Source of the DNA: Symbiodinium natans
Lineage: Eukaryota > Sar > Dinophyceae > Suessiales > Symbiodiniaceae
Direction of reading: 5' to 3'
Assembly: GCA_905221605.1 (NCBI GenBank)
Contig: CAJNDS010002123.1
Coordinates: forward strand, 317,501 to 341,000
DNA length: 23,500 nucleotides
The notes under the pieces are model-generated. The model had not been told where the DNA came from and did no database searches. It worked only from the letters and a program-made list of their open reading frames with translations. Position 1 is the stretch's first letter. Each line of letters starts with the position of its first letter. This document shows, in pieces, positions 1 to 8,679 of this stretch. The translations under genes were made by a program, and so were the position numbers.

Positions 1-123
1 CACAGAGATGTCTGGAGACGTGGGCGGGGATGTTGATCCGGACAGGTCTGTCTGTCCTTAGGTTTTATATGCGGCAGACGGGACAAGAGGCGTGATTCGA
101 AGTTCTTAGATTCATTGACATGT

Positions 124-456
124 TCAACTCCGAATTTGGAAATATTTTGAGGTAACACAGATTACAATATGAAGCGATTTTAAGCCCAGGATCGACGCAC
201 GTTCCTTTGCCAGGGACCACTTCGAGACATTGGAAGCGGAAGAAGAGCTTCCAGAATCAGATCCGAAAGACGACGATTCAGTTTCAGATTCGGAACTCTG
301 AGATTCATGGGTGGCAACTGAACTTCTTGACCCAGATACGCTTCTCACAGAATGAGAATCAGTGCCGGTCGAAGAGCTGCTCTGCGAGGTACCGGAATCA
401 AATGACTCCCCATCAGAGTCAGAAGTGGCACTGCGCGTGCCAGAGTCATCAGACAT
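124..456 (-). CDS. Ser/Asp/Glu-rich low-complexity protein or exon
   Basis: A 110-codon minus-strand frame starts at an ATG at 454-456 (MSDDSGTRS...). The frame stays open upstream to a TAG near 499-501, so this could be an internal exon instead of a first exon. Residues 1-80 are almost only Ser, Thr, Gly, Asp and Glu (SDSDGES, SQSSSSTGTDS, SESETESSS), like acidic-serine phosphorylation tracts (casein kinase 2-type sites). After that comes a more ordinary segment (KWSLAKERASILGLKS). The last ~15 residues look like read-through into an intron; a possible donor GTAATC lies near 164-169. No domain is recognised. The Ser content is too high and too regular for a chance frame, but function is unknown. 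Confidence 0.4.
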   Translation of the reverse strand: MSDDSGTRSATSDSDGESFDSGTSQSSSSTGTDSHSVRSVSGSRSSVATHESQSSESETESSSFGSDSGSSSSASNVSKWSLAKERASILGLKSLHIVICVTSKYFQIRS

Positions 457-669
457 TGACCCCAAGGTTCTCTTAAACTTTGGCTTGCAACTTGCAGTCT
501 AAACCTGCCTATCGATCATCTATCATGAGGCGGGGTTGGGGCCCTAGGGTTTAACTTGCTCACGTGCTCCGGGTTGACATCCTGATCCGGAACAGCTATT
601 GATGCGGGTCGAGTTCCATGCTCTACCTGCTGTTTTCCAAACAGCCCAGCCCACAAGAAAGCCGAGCAA

Positions 670-709
670 ACCAGAGTATCGGTTGTGGTTTACCAGAGTA
701 TCGGTTGTC
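670..709. repeat. 22-bp tandem duplication
   Basis: The unit ACCAGAGTATCGGTTGTGGT begins at 670 and again at 692, giving a period of 22 bp with about 1.8 copies. No function is apparent. Confidence 0.85.
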
Positions 710-722
710 ACGGCTGTCCCTT

Positions 723-748
723 TAAACTCTAAACCCTAAACCCTAAAC
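723..748 (-). repeat. Telomere-like array, CCCTAAA orientation
   Basis: About 3 units of AAACCCT on the plus strand. On the minus strand it reads GTTTAGGG directly after the candidate exon at 749-837, so its first GT could be that exon's splice donor. Confidence 0.9.
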
Positions 749-837
749 CGCAGATTCCTCCAAGGTGCCGTGCGGTCGGATGCGACCACAGTGATCCTCG
801 GCTGTTGCGAGCGTATGGCACCCAGGTCTTGGGCCTT
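749..837 (-). CDS. Candidate exon, unknown protein
   Basis: A unique island capped by CCCTAAA on the left and TTTAGGG on the right. On the minus strand an acceptor (ATCCCAG) at 838-840 opens a 29-codon frame (KAQDLGAIRSQQPRITVVAS...) ending at a GTTTAG donor made by the telomeric repeat. The plus strand is also open (CCGCAG acceptor at 751-753, then FLQGAVRSDATTVILGC...), so the strand is not settled. I do not recognise the protein. Confidence 0.25.
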
Positions 838-850
838 CTGGGATCTTGTG

Positions 851-917
851 GGGTTTAGGGTTTAGGGTTTAGGGGTTTAGGGTTTAGGGTTTAGGGTTTA
901 GGGTTTAGGGTTTAGGG
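851..917 (+). repeat. Telomere-like array, TTTAGGG orientation
   Basis: About 9 near-perfect TTTAGGG units, with one GGGG slip. It faces the CCCTAAA block at 723-748 across a ~100-bp island, so both arrays point outward as telomeres do on a linear fragment. Confidence 0.95.
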
Positions 918-1264
918 CATAAGCCCCAAATCCCCAGCCGAACACGGCAACCTTAAATCCAGAACAAAAACCCCAAAAACTAAGTCGCCCCCGTCGGGAA
1001 CGGTGGTTGTGGGAGGGGCGGGAGGGAGAGAGAGGGTTTAGAAGTTCATCGTTCAGGGTGTTTAGGGGCGCCAAGGTGGCTGGGGCTTAAGATGTGCTGT
1101 GCTCTCGGAGTCAGGGCATTATGCCTGGTCACCCTAATTAAACCCTGAACCATAAACCTTCCACATTCCTGACCATTCGTCCTCATGGTTGGCCCTCTAA
1201 GACTTCTTAAAAATACTCCTCAACGCTGATCCTCAACACAACAAGTCAATAGGGTAGTTCTCTA
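918..1264. other. Non-coding stretch, nothing recognised
   Basis: Scattered degenerate telomere-like words and a GGGAGGGAGAGAGAGGG purine run near 1013-1035. No convincing frame, RNA gene or element was seen. Confidence 0.5.
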
Positions 1265-1361
1265 CTAGACCCAAGGGTAACCCAGGAACAACTAGGGCAG
1301 CCTTTTTGGTTTGAAGGAGCTTATGAGGGGACCTGAACACTAAAAAAAGAAGAAGGGCCAG
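1265..1361 (+). mobile_element. Dispersed repeat family E, copy 1
   Basis: Matches other copies in the window through the ordered words ACTAGACCCAAG, TAACCCAGGAACAA, TTTTTGGTTTGAAGG, GCTTATGAGGGGACCT, AACACTAAA and AAGAAGGGCC. Homology stops about 1358, just as the adjoining minus-strand reading frame becomes unique. Its antisense strand is pyrimidine-rich (CTTCTTCTTTTTTTAG), a ready splice acceptor. No coding capacity is seen. Confidence 0.6.
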
Positions 1362-1563
1362 GTTCATCAGTCAGTGTGATGGCGCCAGCGATCTCAGGCT
1401 CTTTCAAGCTGAACTCATAGACGATTGTGCGTTCGAATCTCCTCTTTGTGCTGTTGGAGTGGATTCTCAAATCAGCCGAGCCATCATGCTTGTTGACACG
1501 CTTCACCAAGGACCACCCAGCCCTGGGCAACGAGTCGCAAACACGCAACGCATATGGAAACAT
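1321..1563 (-). CDS. Candidate exon, unknown protein
   Basis: An 80-codon minus-strand frame with an ATG at 1561-1563 and a TAA at 1570-1572 upstream. The middle (VNKHDGSADLRIHSNSTKRR, then FERTIVYEFSLKEPEIAG) has ordinary protein composition and no repeat character. The last ~14 codons lie inside family E copy 1, so a true exon would end near 1360; no GT donor is obvious there, only possible GC or GA donors of the type dinoflagellates also use. The 5' edge may instead be an acceptor CCCAG near 1528. No domain is recognised. Confidence 0.35.
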   Translation of the reverse strand: MFPYALRVCDSLPRAGWSLVKRVNKHDGSADLRIHSNSTKRRFERTIVYEFSLKEPEIAGAITLTDEPGPSSFFSVQVPS

Positions 1564-1569
1564 TATGTA

Positions 1570-2320
1570 TTAGAAGCCAATTAGAGAGCGGCTGTCCCGA
1601 AGATGTTTTGAGGAACGGTTCAAGGTCATCACCCACCATTCAGGCACACATGCATCGCAACATGGCTTTGTCCAGCCACGAGGCACGCGGCACTCGACGA
1701 TTTAGGACTGAATCTTGATGTTATTGAACCTCAATTTACTAACAACCCCTTGCGTAGTAAAGAAATTCTAGGGCCCGGTAGTATTGACAACTCCCCCCCC
1801 CTTCTCTGGGTCCTAATCTCAATATGTTCCCATTCTTGGGTCCCTCTCTGGCACCTTGCAAAAAAGGACCCAACAAGGGGCCCGAACTTAGAAAATCACC
1901 CGATAAGCAGTACGAACCATCCCAAGGGCATGCTTACTTTAGGGGCCTTTGAACTAGAATAGGCTTTTGCGGGGGTATTAGAGTCTATCTATTCGTACTT
2001 ATCCCGAACCCTATATTTGACTTTACAACGAAACACGAAGGCCATGCCCTTGCTTGATGGCAAGGGTGGGAGTGCGGGGTTTGAGGGAGGCAAACCCTAA
2101 ACCCTGAACCGTAAGCCCGGCGACAAAAAAAACAAACAACAAAAAGCAGGATTTCACCCATTCCCAAGGCTCTTCGGGTAGTGGTTGATGCGCTGGCAAT
2201 AGCCCACCTTTCAAGGGACGAAAAGCAAAAAGCGGGACCCTTCTAAGGGACCTGAGGGCCATGTAGGGGGCTTCGGTATGTAGAGTCTCTCTAAGGCATA
2301 TAGGGGGGTATGGGTTATAT
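1570..2320. other. Long non-coding stretch
   Basis: Holds a short C run (1793-1801), telomere-like words at 2093-2110 and, from about 2265, TATAGGGG-type imperfect repeats. Short frames here are mostly translations of repeat words and I do not support any as genes. Confidence 0.5.
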
Positions 2321-2378
2321 AGGGACCTTATGTCATGAAGGGGCCACTTAGGGACCTTATGCCATGAAGGGGCTGCTT
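2321..2378. repeat. 29-bp tandem duplication
   Basis: AGGGACCTTATGTCATGAAG... occurs at 2321-2349 and again at 2350-2378 with 3 mismatches. It is embedded in a TATAGGGG-rich stretch (about 2290-2430). Confidence 0.9.
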
Positions 2379-2466
2379 AGGAATACGGGGGGCTATATGA
2401 GGTACGTATACAGGGGCTATATAGGAAATTAGATGAATGGTCCCTTCTCGAGGCCCTCCTTCTATC

Positions 2467-2566
2467 TTGGGATGTTTCCCCCGTATATTAACAGGGATTG
2501 TAATGGGGGTTTAACTAGAATCCCTATTTATTAAGGACATGTTAGTATACAGGGGGAACATCCCAA
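2467..2566. mobile_element. MITE-like family C, copy 1
   Basis: A 100-bp element with imperfect terminal inverted repeats of about 27 bp: TTGGGATGTTTCCCCCGTAT on the left, and the complement of ATACAGGGGGAACATCCCAA on the right. Flanks CTTCTATC and CTTACACC agree at 5 of 8 positions, possibly a decayed 8-bp target duplication. No coding capacity. The same ends recur at 16488-16588. Confidence 0.75.
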
Positions 2567-2682
2567 CTTACACCCCTTATACCTTGTCACTGGCGGCTGC
2601 TTCTTGAGATCTGTGACTCCCGAGCTCAGGGGCCTGGAGCTTGAGGCGGGGAGCTTCTTGAACGACCGCCCTGGCCTAACCC

Positions 2683-2875
2683 CTTTTAAACCCTAGACCC
2701 TAAACCCTAAACACCTGCAACACCTCGAAACCCCAACCCCTCAGCCCACTCTGTGGGCCCTCTAGGGCTGGGCAAGTCGTGGTTTGTTTCGGCTCTCACC
2801 CTAAACCCTAAACCCTAAACCCTGAACCCTGAACCCTGAACCCTGAACCCTAAAGCCTAAAGCCTAAACCCTAAG
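2683..2875 (-). repeat. Telomere-like arrays, CCCTAAA orientation, with unit switching
   Basis: A short block (2683-2712), then 2798-2875. Within the second block the unit changes from AAACCCT to GAACCCT (4 copies) to AAAGCCT (2 copies) and back, so variant units are tandemly clustered. A unique ~85-bp spacer separates the two blocks. Confidence 0.9.
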
Positions 2876-2880
2876 CGCAG

Positions 2881-2966
2881 TGAAACAACCTTTATTCCCT
2901 GAAAGGCACGGGAATGAATGTCCTGCAGACTATCCCACAGAAGCAGCGAAAACCATCATACCAAGT
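2881..2966 (+). CDS. Weak candidate exon, unknown protein
   Basis: Follows an acceptor-like GCGCAG that ends the CCCTAAA array. The frame after 2 bases reads KQPLFPERHGNECPADYPTE..., and a donor GTAGGG follows CCAA at 2967. The island is short and other frames are partly open. No homology is recognised. Confidence 0.2.
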
Positions 2967-3026
2967 AGGGTCTTTGTTGCTGAGTATCCCCTCATACACG
3001 TAAACATACAGACACATAATGTGCAG

Positions 3027-3109
3027 ATATATATATATATACATATATATATATATGTACAAATAAATACACACACACACACACATATGTATATGTATAT
3101 ATATATATA
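3027..3109. repeat. Compound TA / AC microsatellite
   Basis: (TA)n at 3027-3056, (AC)n at 3068-3084, then (TA)n at 3095-3109. If the flanking islands are exons, this is the core of a ~150-bp intron. Confidence 0.95.
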
Positions 3110-3117
3110 ATGTGTAG

Positions 3118-3215
3118 GTCAAGGTGTCCTTGGAAACACTTCGCATGACCCTTCACGTCAACCCGTCCTTGCGGTACGTGTTGAGGTCAGTGGAATACTT
3201 CCCATCGCAGGATGA
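3118..3215 (+). CDS. Candidate exon, unknown protein
   Basis: An acceptor GTGTAG (3112-3117) and a donor GTAGGT (3216-3221) bracket 98 bp. In phase 0 it is open for 32 codons (VKVSLETLRMTLHVNPSLRY...). The minus strand of the same island has a shorter open frame (TYSSCDGKYSTDLNTYRK). The phase does not match the candidate at 2881-2966, so at least one boundary there is wrong. No domain is recognised. Confidence 0.3.
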
Positions 3216-3227
3216 GTAGGTCCTCAA

Positions 3228-3328
3228 GGGTTTAGGGTTTAGGGTTTAGGGTTTAGGGCTTGGGGTTTCGGGTTTAGGGTTTAGGGTTTAGGGTTTAGCG
3301 TTTAAGGGTTAGGGTTTAGGGTTTAGGG
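3228..3328 (+). repeat. Telomere-like array, TTTAGGG orientation
   Basis: About 12 units with substitutions (TTGGGG, TTTCGGG, TTTAGCG). It begins 12 bp after the donor-like GTAGGT at 3216. Confidence 0.95.
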
Positions 3329-3330
3329 GC

Positions 3331-4088
3331 TCGTCGAGTTGCGGTTGTGGGTAAGGCTTGGGGGTCGCTAGTTGGTACTACAAGACTGTTGGAGGGGTTG
3401 CTATACGAACTTCTAACCCAACTCCTTGTGGCTATGGACGCCCATCCTTCTAAGGAGGGGCCCTGCGCAAGTAAGGTAGTAACTACGCAACATCCGGCCG
3501 AAGATTCGTGCAGTTGCCGTCGGTGCCGCTGTCGAAGCCCAAAAACTCGTAAGTCTCACCTCGGTGGGCAAACGTCGATGGTTCGTTTCCGATGGGAGTG
3601 ATAATCGTTGCTTGTTTCTCATGACAAGTGCTCATTTTTCTTGTCACGGTGGCGAATGATATAGCGGGCTTTTTCGTCGTTGTAGTTGTAAATTTGTGTA
3701 TCCCTAGTTTCTGTGCTAAACCCTAAAGCCTAACGCCTAGACCCTAAACCCTAGGCCCTAGGCCCTAAGCCCTTGTTTGTATTTCAAGGGATGGGCTCTT
3801 GGCTTGTGGTGCAGGGTGTGGCTTTCTCAGGGTTCTCTATGGGACAGCCGCGGGCTCTAAGGTTCGGGGATCTTGGGTTCTAGGGCGTGCGCGCTTCAGG
3901 GGTTAGAGCTTTAGAGCTTCGGGGCTGCTACATGGCTTTGCATTTTATGGTGTGCGATTCAGGCGTTTGGGCATACGTTTCTTTTGTTTCCTGCCGCAAC
4001 GGGAAGTAAGGTTGCCTCTGCTGTGAGCTGACGATTCCGGGCTCATGGCGTGTAGGTTGGCTAGACTGTCGGCAAGGGTTCAAGGTCT
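3331..4088. other. Unique stretch with no supported gene
   Basis: Contains a degenerate CCCTAAA block at 3716-3773. The island 3347-3622 is open in one frame on each strand, but neither has recognisable motifs or consistent splice signals. The remainder (3780-4088) is TTCGGGG/TTTAGAGC-type degenerate sequence. Confidence 0.45.
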
Positions 4089-4089
4089 A

Positions 4090-4125
4090 GCCCTAAACCC
4101 TAAATCCTAAACCCTAAACCCTAAA
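4090..4125 (-). repeat. Telomere-like array, CCCTAAA orientation
   Basis: Five units, one variant (AAATCCT). Confidence 0.95.
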
Positions 4126-4275
4126 ATTGGGCTCAACTAGGGCTTGGGGTTAGCAATGACCGCGATCCGTAGCTGCCCTTCTACTTCTTGACTTCATCAG
4201 AAACCGCAAAAGACCACAAAGTCTAAATCCCAAATAGTGGTGGCCACAACAAGTGGTGAAGCCCATGGATCCTAC

Positions 4276-4354
4276 CTGGCAGTTCTGAGGGCCAAGCAAA
4301 CAGCATCCGCAGTGCAGATCTTGAGACACTCGAGGTAGTCCTCCCGGGATTGGT
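4276..4354 (-). CDS. Candidate exon, unknown protein
   Basis: On the minus strand an acceptor CTAG (4355-4358) is preceded by CCCTAAA-type pyrimidine-rich sequence, and the exon ends at a strong donor, CCAG|GTAGGA. The 25-codon frame (QSREDYLECLKICTADAVCL...) is amphipathic with regularly spaced Leu and Cys. The plus strand is also open (VATTSGEAHGSYLAVLRAKQ, donor GTAGTC at 4335), so strand assignment rests on splice-site quality. No family is recognised. Confidence 0.3.
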
Positions 4355-4361
4355 CTAGGTT

Positions 4362-4392
4362 CTAGGGTTTAGGGTGTAGGGTTTAGGGTTGG
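4362..4392 (+). repeat. Telomere-like array, TTTAGGG orientation
   Basis: Four units, one GTGTAGG variant. Confidence 0.9.
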
Positions 4393-4597
4393 ATTGTAAA
4401 CGGCTTGGGGTTTACTGTAGGGTCTTAGGATCTATACCTCGGCGAACCACTACCGATATTTAGAGCTTGGGGTTGGGGTTTTGTCATGTAGCGTTGAGGG
4501 CGCCTACACATCATCTTTTGCATAATCTTTGTCTGCCAATGCAGGAAAATGATGGTAACACCACCCGCTCGATAGGTCGAAAAAGTTGGCCCGGCCA

Positions 4598-4746
4598 CTA
4601 CTAGTTGCTTGAGAACCCCCCGCAAAAAAAAAGAAAACTAAACAAAATGATATTAATAATAATAATCATGATAATAATAATCTTTTCAGGGCAATAAAGG
4701 GATTTCTACTTTAAATTGTGGTTTGGGGTTCTTAAGCAAATAGTAG
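4598..4746. mobile_element. MITE-like family B, copy 1
   Basis: A 149-bp element with terminal inverted repeats CTACTAGTTGCTTGAGAACC and, on the right, the complement CTACTATTTGCTTAAGAACC. The interior holds an AT-rich ATAATAAT microsatellite (about 4650-4682). No coding capacity and no clear target duplication. Related copies: 8302-8417, 18780-18876 and a half copy at 15669. Confidence 0.8.
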
Positions 4747-4848
4747 GCTACAAGCCAAGGGCCTTGGTCGTTGCTGGACCGCTCTGCACCACCTCGCAGG
4801 TGACGATGTTGCCACCGTAGATCCCTGAGCCATCGGGTTTCTTGCCCC

Positions 4849-4949
4849 AAGGGTCCACGTGTATTGTTATTATATACAAGGGTGCCAAAGTCCCTATAAA
4901 GGAAGTACTTTAAGGCCCAAGTCTTTCCTATTTAGGTACATGGACCCTT
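4849..4949. mobile_element. MITE-like family A, copy 1
   Basis: A 101-bp element with inverted ends AAGGGTCCACGT... and ...GGTACATGGACCCTT. It shares the core AGTCCCTATAAAGGAAGTAC with the copies at 13333-13398 and 20991-21094. There is no reading frame. The outermost bases extend toward CCCTAAGGG, overlapping telomere-like sequence, so the exact ends are uncertain. Confidence 0.8.
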
Positions 4950-5027
4950 AGGGTCGGGGACCAAGTGAACCCCAAAAAATACTGGGGTAGTGTGCCCTGT
5001 ACTACTGCAATCCTTCTAAGGGTATGT

Positions 5028-5050
5028 GAACCCTAAACCTTTTAGGGTTC
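5028..5050. repeat. Perfect stem-loop of one telomeric unit
   Basis: GAACCCTAAA, 3 bases, TTTAGGGTTC: a perfect 10-bp inverted repeat in which single C-strand and G-strand units face outward. It is a minimal version of the CCCTAAA-island-TTTAGGG arrangement. Confidence 0.9.
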
Positions 5051-5059
5051 AATGTGGTC

Positions 5060-5491
5060 CTTAAGGTCAACTTCTAGTGCTTTTTTGGATGCGTAGGACA
5101 ATATCCCTGCCCCCAACCCCCCGACACAGCAACTGTCCAGGGTTCCGTCAAATGCGGCTGCAGGCAGTACGTGCCAGGCCACAAGAACACCCTCAACCCT
5201 AAACCCTAAAACCCTGAAGCCCTAAGACCTATAAAGGCTCCTCAAAGAGGTACGCTCCTCAAACGACAACCAACAAAATTAAACCAGCCGAAACAAACGT
5301 TCCTTTACACGAGTTGTTGAGTACCCAGGGAACTTGTTGTTTACAAGCGGGCTTAGGGTTTAGGACGTAGGGTTCGGGTTTAGGGTTGAGGGTCTGCGGC
5401 TTGATTATGACATTTCATGCCAATGCACCCTACACAGAGACCCCAACCTATAAATTTCAAGCCCAGACCTTCCAAGGCCGACGTTTTTCAG
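5060..5491. other. Stretch without supported gene
   Basis: Short telomere-like blocks at 5195-5225 (C) and 5353-5395 (G) flank an island 5226-5352 in which no convincing frame with splice signals was found. Confidence 0.45.
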
Positions 5492-5671
5492 CCCCCCCCC
5501 CCCCCCCCCCAGGCAAGACAACCCCAAATACCCTGCACCCGAACCCTAAACCACAAATACCCTAAACCCCAGATACCCTAGACCCCAAACAACCCTAAAC
5601 CCTGACCCTAAACCCTAAACCCTAAACCCTAAACCCTAAACCCTAAACCCCATACCCTAAACCCTAAATCC
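5492..5671 (-). repeat. Poly-C run followed by CCCTAAA array
   Basis: Nineteen uninterrupted C (5492-5510), then degenerate and finally near-perfect AAACCCT units (best at 5590-5650). Confidence 0.95.
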
Positions 5672-5773
5672 TTGTAAACCCCAGGACCAAAACTCTGGTC
5701 AGGCAGCCATCTGGGTTGGGCCCCTCGCAGCCGACCTGTGTCACAGAGTGTCCATCCAGAGTGCGAGCGCATG

Positions 5774-5866
5774 GCCCTAAACCCTAAACCCTGAACCCTA
5801 AACCCTAGACCCTAGACCCTAAACCCTAAACCCTAAACCCTAAACCTAAACCCTAAACCCTAAACC
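5774..5866 (-). repeat. Telomere-like array, CCCTAAA orientation
   Basis: About 13 units with CTGAACC and CTAGACC variants and one 6-mer slip (AACCTA). Separated from the previous array by a ~100-bp GC-rich unique spacer. Confidence 0.95.
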
Positions 5867-5903
5867 GCTGGGCTACTGCTTCCAGTGCTGTGCCAGAGCC
5901 TAA

Positions 5904-5984
5904 ACTAGACCCAAGAGTACCCTAGGAACAAAAGGGCGCCCGTTTTGGTTTAAAGGGGCATATGAGGGAACATAAACACTAAAG
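5904..5984 (+). mobile_element. Dispersed repeat family E, copy 2
   Basis: ACTAGACCCAAGAGTACCCT, AGGAACAAAAGGGCGCCCG, TTTTGGTTTAAAGGGGC, ATATGAGGGAAC and AACACTAAA match the other E copies in order. This copy has intact GGGCGCCC where copy 5 carries a telomeric array. Confidence 0.65.
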
Positions 5985-6115
5985 CCCAAACCAGAAACTC
6001 TGGCCCAACCCTGCCAAAACCCTAAACCTAAAGCACTCGTTGAGGGTGGAGAGGCTTTGAGGTAGACTTTGCCCGAAACCCTTTAGCCTTTAGGGTTTAG
6101 GGTTCAGGGTTTAAG

Positions 6116-6579
6116 GTTACTTGGTGGGCTCAGGTTCAAGGCTTATCAAGGCCTAACAGGTTGGTTGGGGCTTACAGCATAGGGTTTAACCTTATTTAGC
6201 TCATGGTTGGGATAATATTAAACATCCAAATTGTTATTCCTTATAGGGTTTAAGTACCCTTAAAATGTAAAATGGTACCCAACTATGATAAAGTTATAGA
6301 GTTTAGAGGTTTTGGGTTTCGGGGAAGTTGAGCGCATCAGCTTCACAGTTTCGGCCTTCAAGGGGTGCACGGAGCGAAGGATCTTAGGCGTTTAGGGGTC
6401 TTAGGAGCCTACTGGGTTGTTTTAGGCTGAACCCAGAAACCCTAAAACCCGAAAAGCAAGCCTGCACTTGACTCCCTGCCGCGAAGACTTCAGCGCCTCC
6501 ACCGTCCTCGTCAGTCCCACCGACACACCCATGGAGTCATAGCACTGGTAGTACCTTGCTATTGGAATTTTGGGGTCTC
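6116..6579. other. Stretch without supported gene
   Basis: AT-rich 6180-6310, with degenerate telomere words and a GC-richer tail 6460-6540. No feature is assigned. Confidence 0.45.
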
Positions 6580-6581
6580 AG

Positions 6582-6710
6582 ACCCTAAACCCTAAACCCT
6601 AAACCCTAAACCCTAAACCCTAAACCCTAAACCCTAAACCCTAAACGAAAAAAAACCTAACCCTGAACCCTGAACCCTGAACCCTCAAACCTAAACCCTG
6701 AACCCTATGC
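6582..6710 (-). repeat. Telomere-like arrays, CCCTAAA orientation
   Basis: Nine near-perfect units (6582-6646), an A7 interruption, then mainly GAACCCT variant units (6657-6710). Confidence 0.95.
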
Positions 6711-6899
6711 CCTTAACGACAGCTCCCAAGAAGGGACCTTGTGGTTAGAGAACTGGCCATACGGTGTGATGTTCAGGGCTTTCGGGTTTAGGGTTTAGGG
6801 TCTTCGAGTTTAGGGCTTGCTTGAGGTTCAATGGATCCATTTGGCTGCACCATAAGCTAATCTAGGAAAGCTAGGGTTACCGCCAATGGGTTTCGGGCT

Positions 6900-7008
6900 T
6901 AGAATTAGAATCAGCATCAGAATGAGAATTTGAATTAGAATTCGAGTTAGAATTAGAATAGAATTGGAATTTTGATTAGAATTAAATTAGAAATGATTAG
7001 AATTAGAA
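6900..7008 (+). repeat. AATTAG-type hexamer minisatellite
   Basis: A degenerate array of AATTAG/AATCAG/AATGAG hexamers, with slips to 5- and 7-mers. It is AT-rich and unrelated to the telomere unit; the only such array in the window. Confidence 0.9.
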
Positions 7009-7240
7009 GGCCGAGGAATCAAAGGTTAGAGGGTTTGAAGGCACTAGACGGTTTAAGAGGGCTCAGAGGGTTCCCTACACCCCACATAACGGTTGCCCCT
7101 CTCCCTCGGCTTTGGGGTTTAGGGTGTCGGGTTTAGGGACAGGCTAGGGGTGGTGGTGCAGAGCCAAAGATTGAAACCATCGAGCGAGACCCCCACGTGA
7201 GCCTGGGAGAACGGGTGAAACCTGATTTTGGGAGATTTGC

Positions 7241-7458
7241 GGTTTAGGGTTTAGGGTTTAGGGTTTAGGGTTTAGGGTTTAGGGTTTAGGGTTTAGGGTT
7301 TAAGCTTATAAGGCTTCGGGTTTTGAAGTTTGGGGCCTTAGAGGTTGCGGGCTTTGGGATGTGTCAGCCTCTAAGGTTAAAGCAAGCGACTTGCGCAAGC
7401 AATAAGGGTTTAGGGTTTAGGGTTTAGGGTTTAGGGTTTAGGGTTTAGGGTTTAGGGC
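7241..7458 (+). repeat. Two TTTAGGG arrays around a 100-bp spacer
   Basis: Near-perfect arrays at 7241-7302 and 7405-7458, same orientation, with a degenerate spacer. Confidence 0.95.
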
Positions 7459-7479
7459 TTGGGGTGAGTCAAGCCGCAC

Positions 7480-7534
7480 GCGGAAGAAGCCAATCTGATC
7501 GGGGTTGACATTGTCGACCTGGGTTTCCAAGATC
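7480..7534 (-). CDS. Weak candidate exon, unknown protein
   Basis: Minus-strand acceptor TTGCAG (7535-7540), then 1 base and 18 codons (ILETQVDNVNPDQIGFFR) to a GTGCGG donor. The plus strand is open longer (VKPHAEEANLIGVDIVDLGF... to a TAA near 7636), so the strand is unresolved. No family is recognised. Confidence 0.2.
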
Positions 7535-7770
7535 CTGCAATTTTGGGGTCTATATTTGGGGTCCTTTATTGTCGTACACCCCAATGTGCGTCGCCAGTGC
7601 ACAAACCCGAACATCGAAACTCCAAAAACCGATAAGCATGATAACTAGTGGATGCCGTTCTGATGTTCTTATCCTGGTGTACTGTTGTGCGATTACTTTA
7701 ACTTGGACTAGTGGATTTTTTGACCTAAGCCCTAAGCCCTAAACCCTAAACCCCTAATCCCTCAACCCTA

Positions 7771-8301
7771 AACCCTAAATATTTGATCATTCGACTTTTA
7801 GGTTCTAAGAATACTAAATTGTACAAACAGCAGCCACTCAAAGCACGTCCGAGTGCAGGTCGTAAGCCCTAATGCCTGTAAACTCTATGGACCCCTAACC
7901 CTGCACGAAACTCTATAGACAATTATCAGGCTCCTAAGAGACCTAAGAAAAAGAATTACCCCTCCCCCGGCCCCCCAAGAAAAAAAGCCAATGTAGGATG
8001 CAGCTAGGGGGCCGTCACGATGGCAGCCAAGCAAGTGGCGGGGCCAGAAGTCGTGCCTGGAGGGCTGCCGCTCCAAGTCGTGAGCAATTGGGCGGCTTTG
8101 GTACCAGAACATATGATGACATAAGATAGGCAAAAATCTGATTCTAACAGAGTACAAGACAACATGTTCAACATGATAGGTATATACACGTTGGGGATGT
8201 CAGCAGATGGAGTGTACTTCGGCGGCTTTGGGGTCTTAGGCGTCTCCCAGCTACACACGTTGGACGTTGGGGCATCGGGTGCCCGCAGCCGAAATGCTAG
8301 A
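7771..8301. other. Large unique island, possible exon, strand unresolved
   Basis: Bounded by a CCCTAAA block on the left (7724-7770) and family B copy 2 on the right. The 8000-8260 part is open in two overlapping minus-strand frames (one reads PKPPKYTPSADIPNVYIPIM..., LTTWSGSPPGTTSGPA). No motif separates them. Confidence 0.3.
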
Positions 8302-8417
8302 CTGTGATTTGCTTAAGAACCCACAGTTTTTTGGAAAGAAAACTTTCCCTATGTTGCCTTTATGAGGACGAACATGCTTTCTAGATTTTTTGGTAGGGGG
8401 TTCTTAAGCAAATAGTA
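8302..8417. mobile_element. MITE-like family B, copy 2
   Basis: About 116 bp with perfect 16-bp inverted repeats ATTTGCTTAAGAACCC. Interior is A/T-rich and non-coding. Outer bases diverge (CTGTG against GTACT), so ends and target duplication are unclear. Confidence 0.8.
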
Positions 8418-8501
8418 CACGCTTAACCCTGGAGAGCCTTCTTCGGTGATCTGGACCGCCATGGAGTCATGCAACTTGCAGTTCCTCAGCTTGTATGGTT
8501 T

Positions 8502-8600
8502 GGGTTTAGGGTTTAGGGTTTAGGGTTTAGGGTTTAGGGTTTAGGGTTTAGGGTTTAGGGTTTAGGGTTTAGGGTTTAGGGTTTAGGGTTTAGGGTTTAG
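8502..8600 (+). repeat. Telomere-like array, TTTAGGG orientation
   Basis: About 14 perfect tandem units, among the most regular in the window. Degenerate GTTTATAGGG sequence follows to about 8680. Confidence 0.97.
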
Positions 8601-8679
8601 AGGGGGTGTGTTTAGAGGGGTTTAATGGGAGGTTGTACGGGTTTATAGGGTTTCTTGGGTTGATTTATAAGGCTCGCAG

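Noticed and set aside
2023-2262. Minus-strand frame with a hydrophobic segment resembling a membrane helix
   Set aside because: Much of it translates telomere-like words (QGLGFASLKPRT), and the hydrophobic part comes from an AAACAAACAACAAAA run on the other strand. No splice signals or homology.
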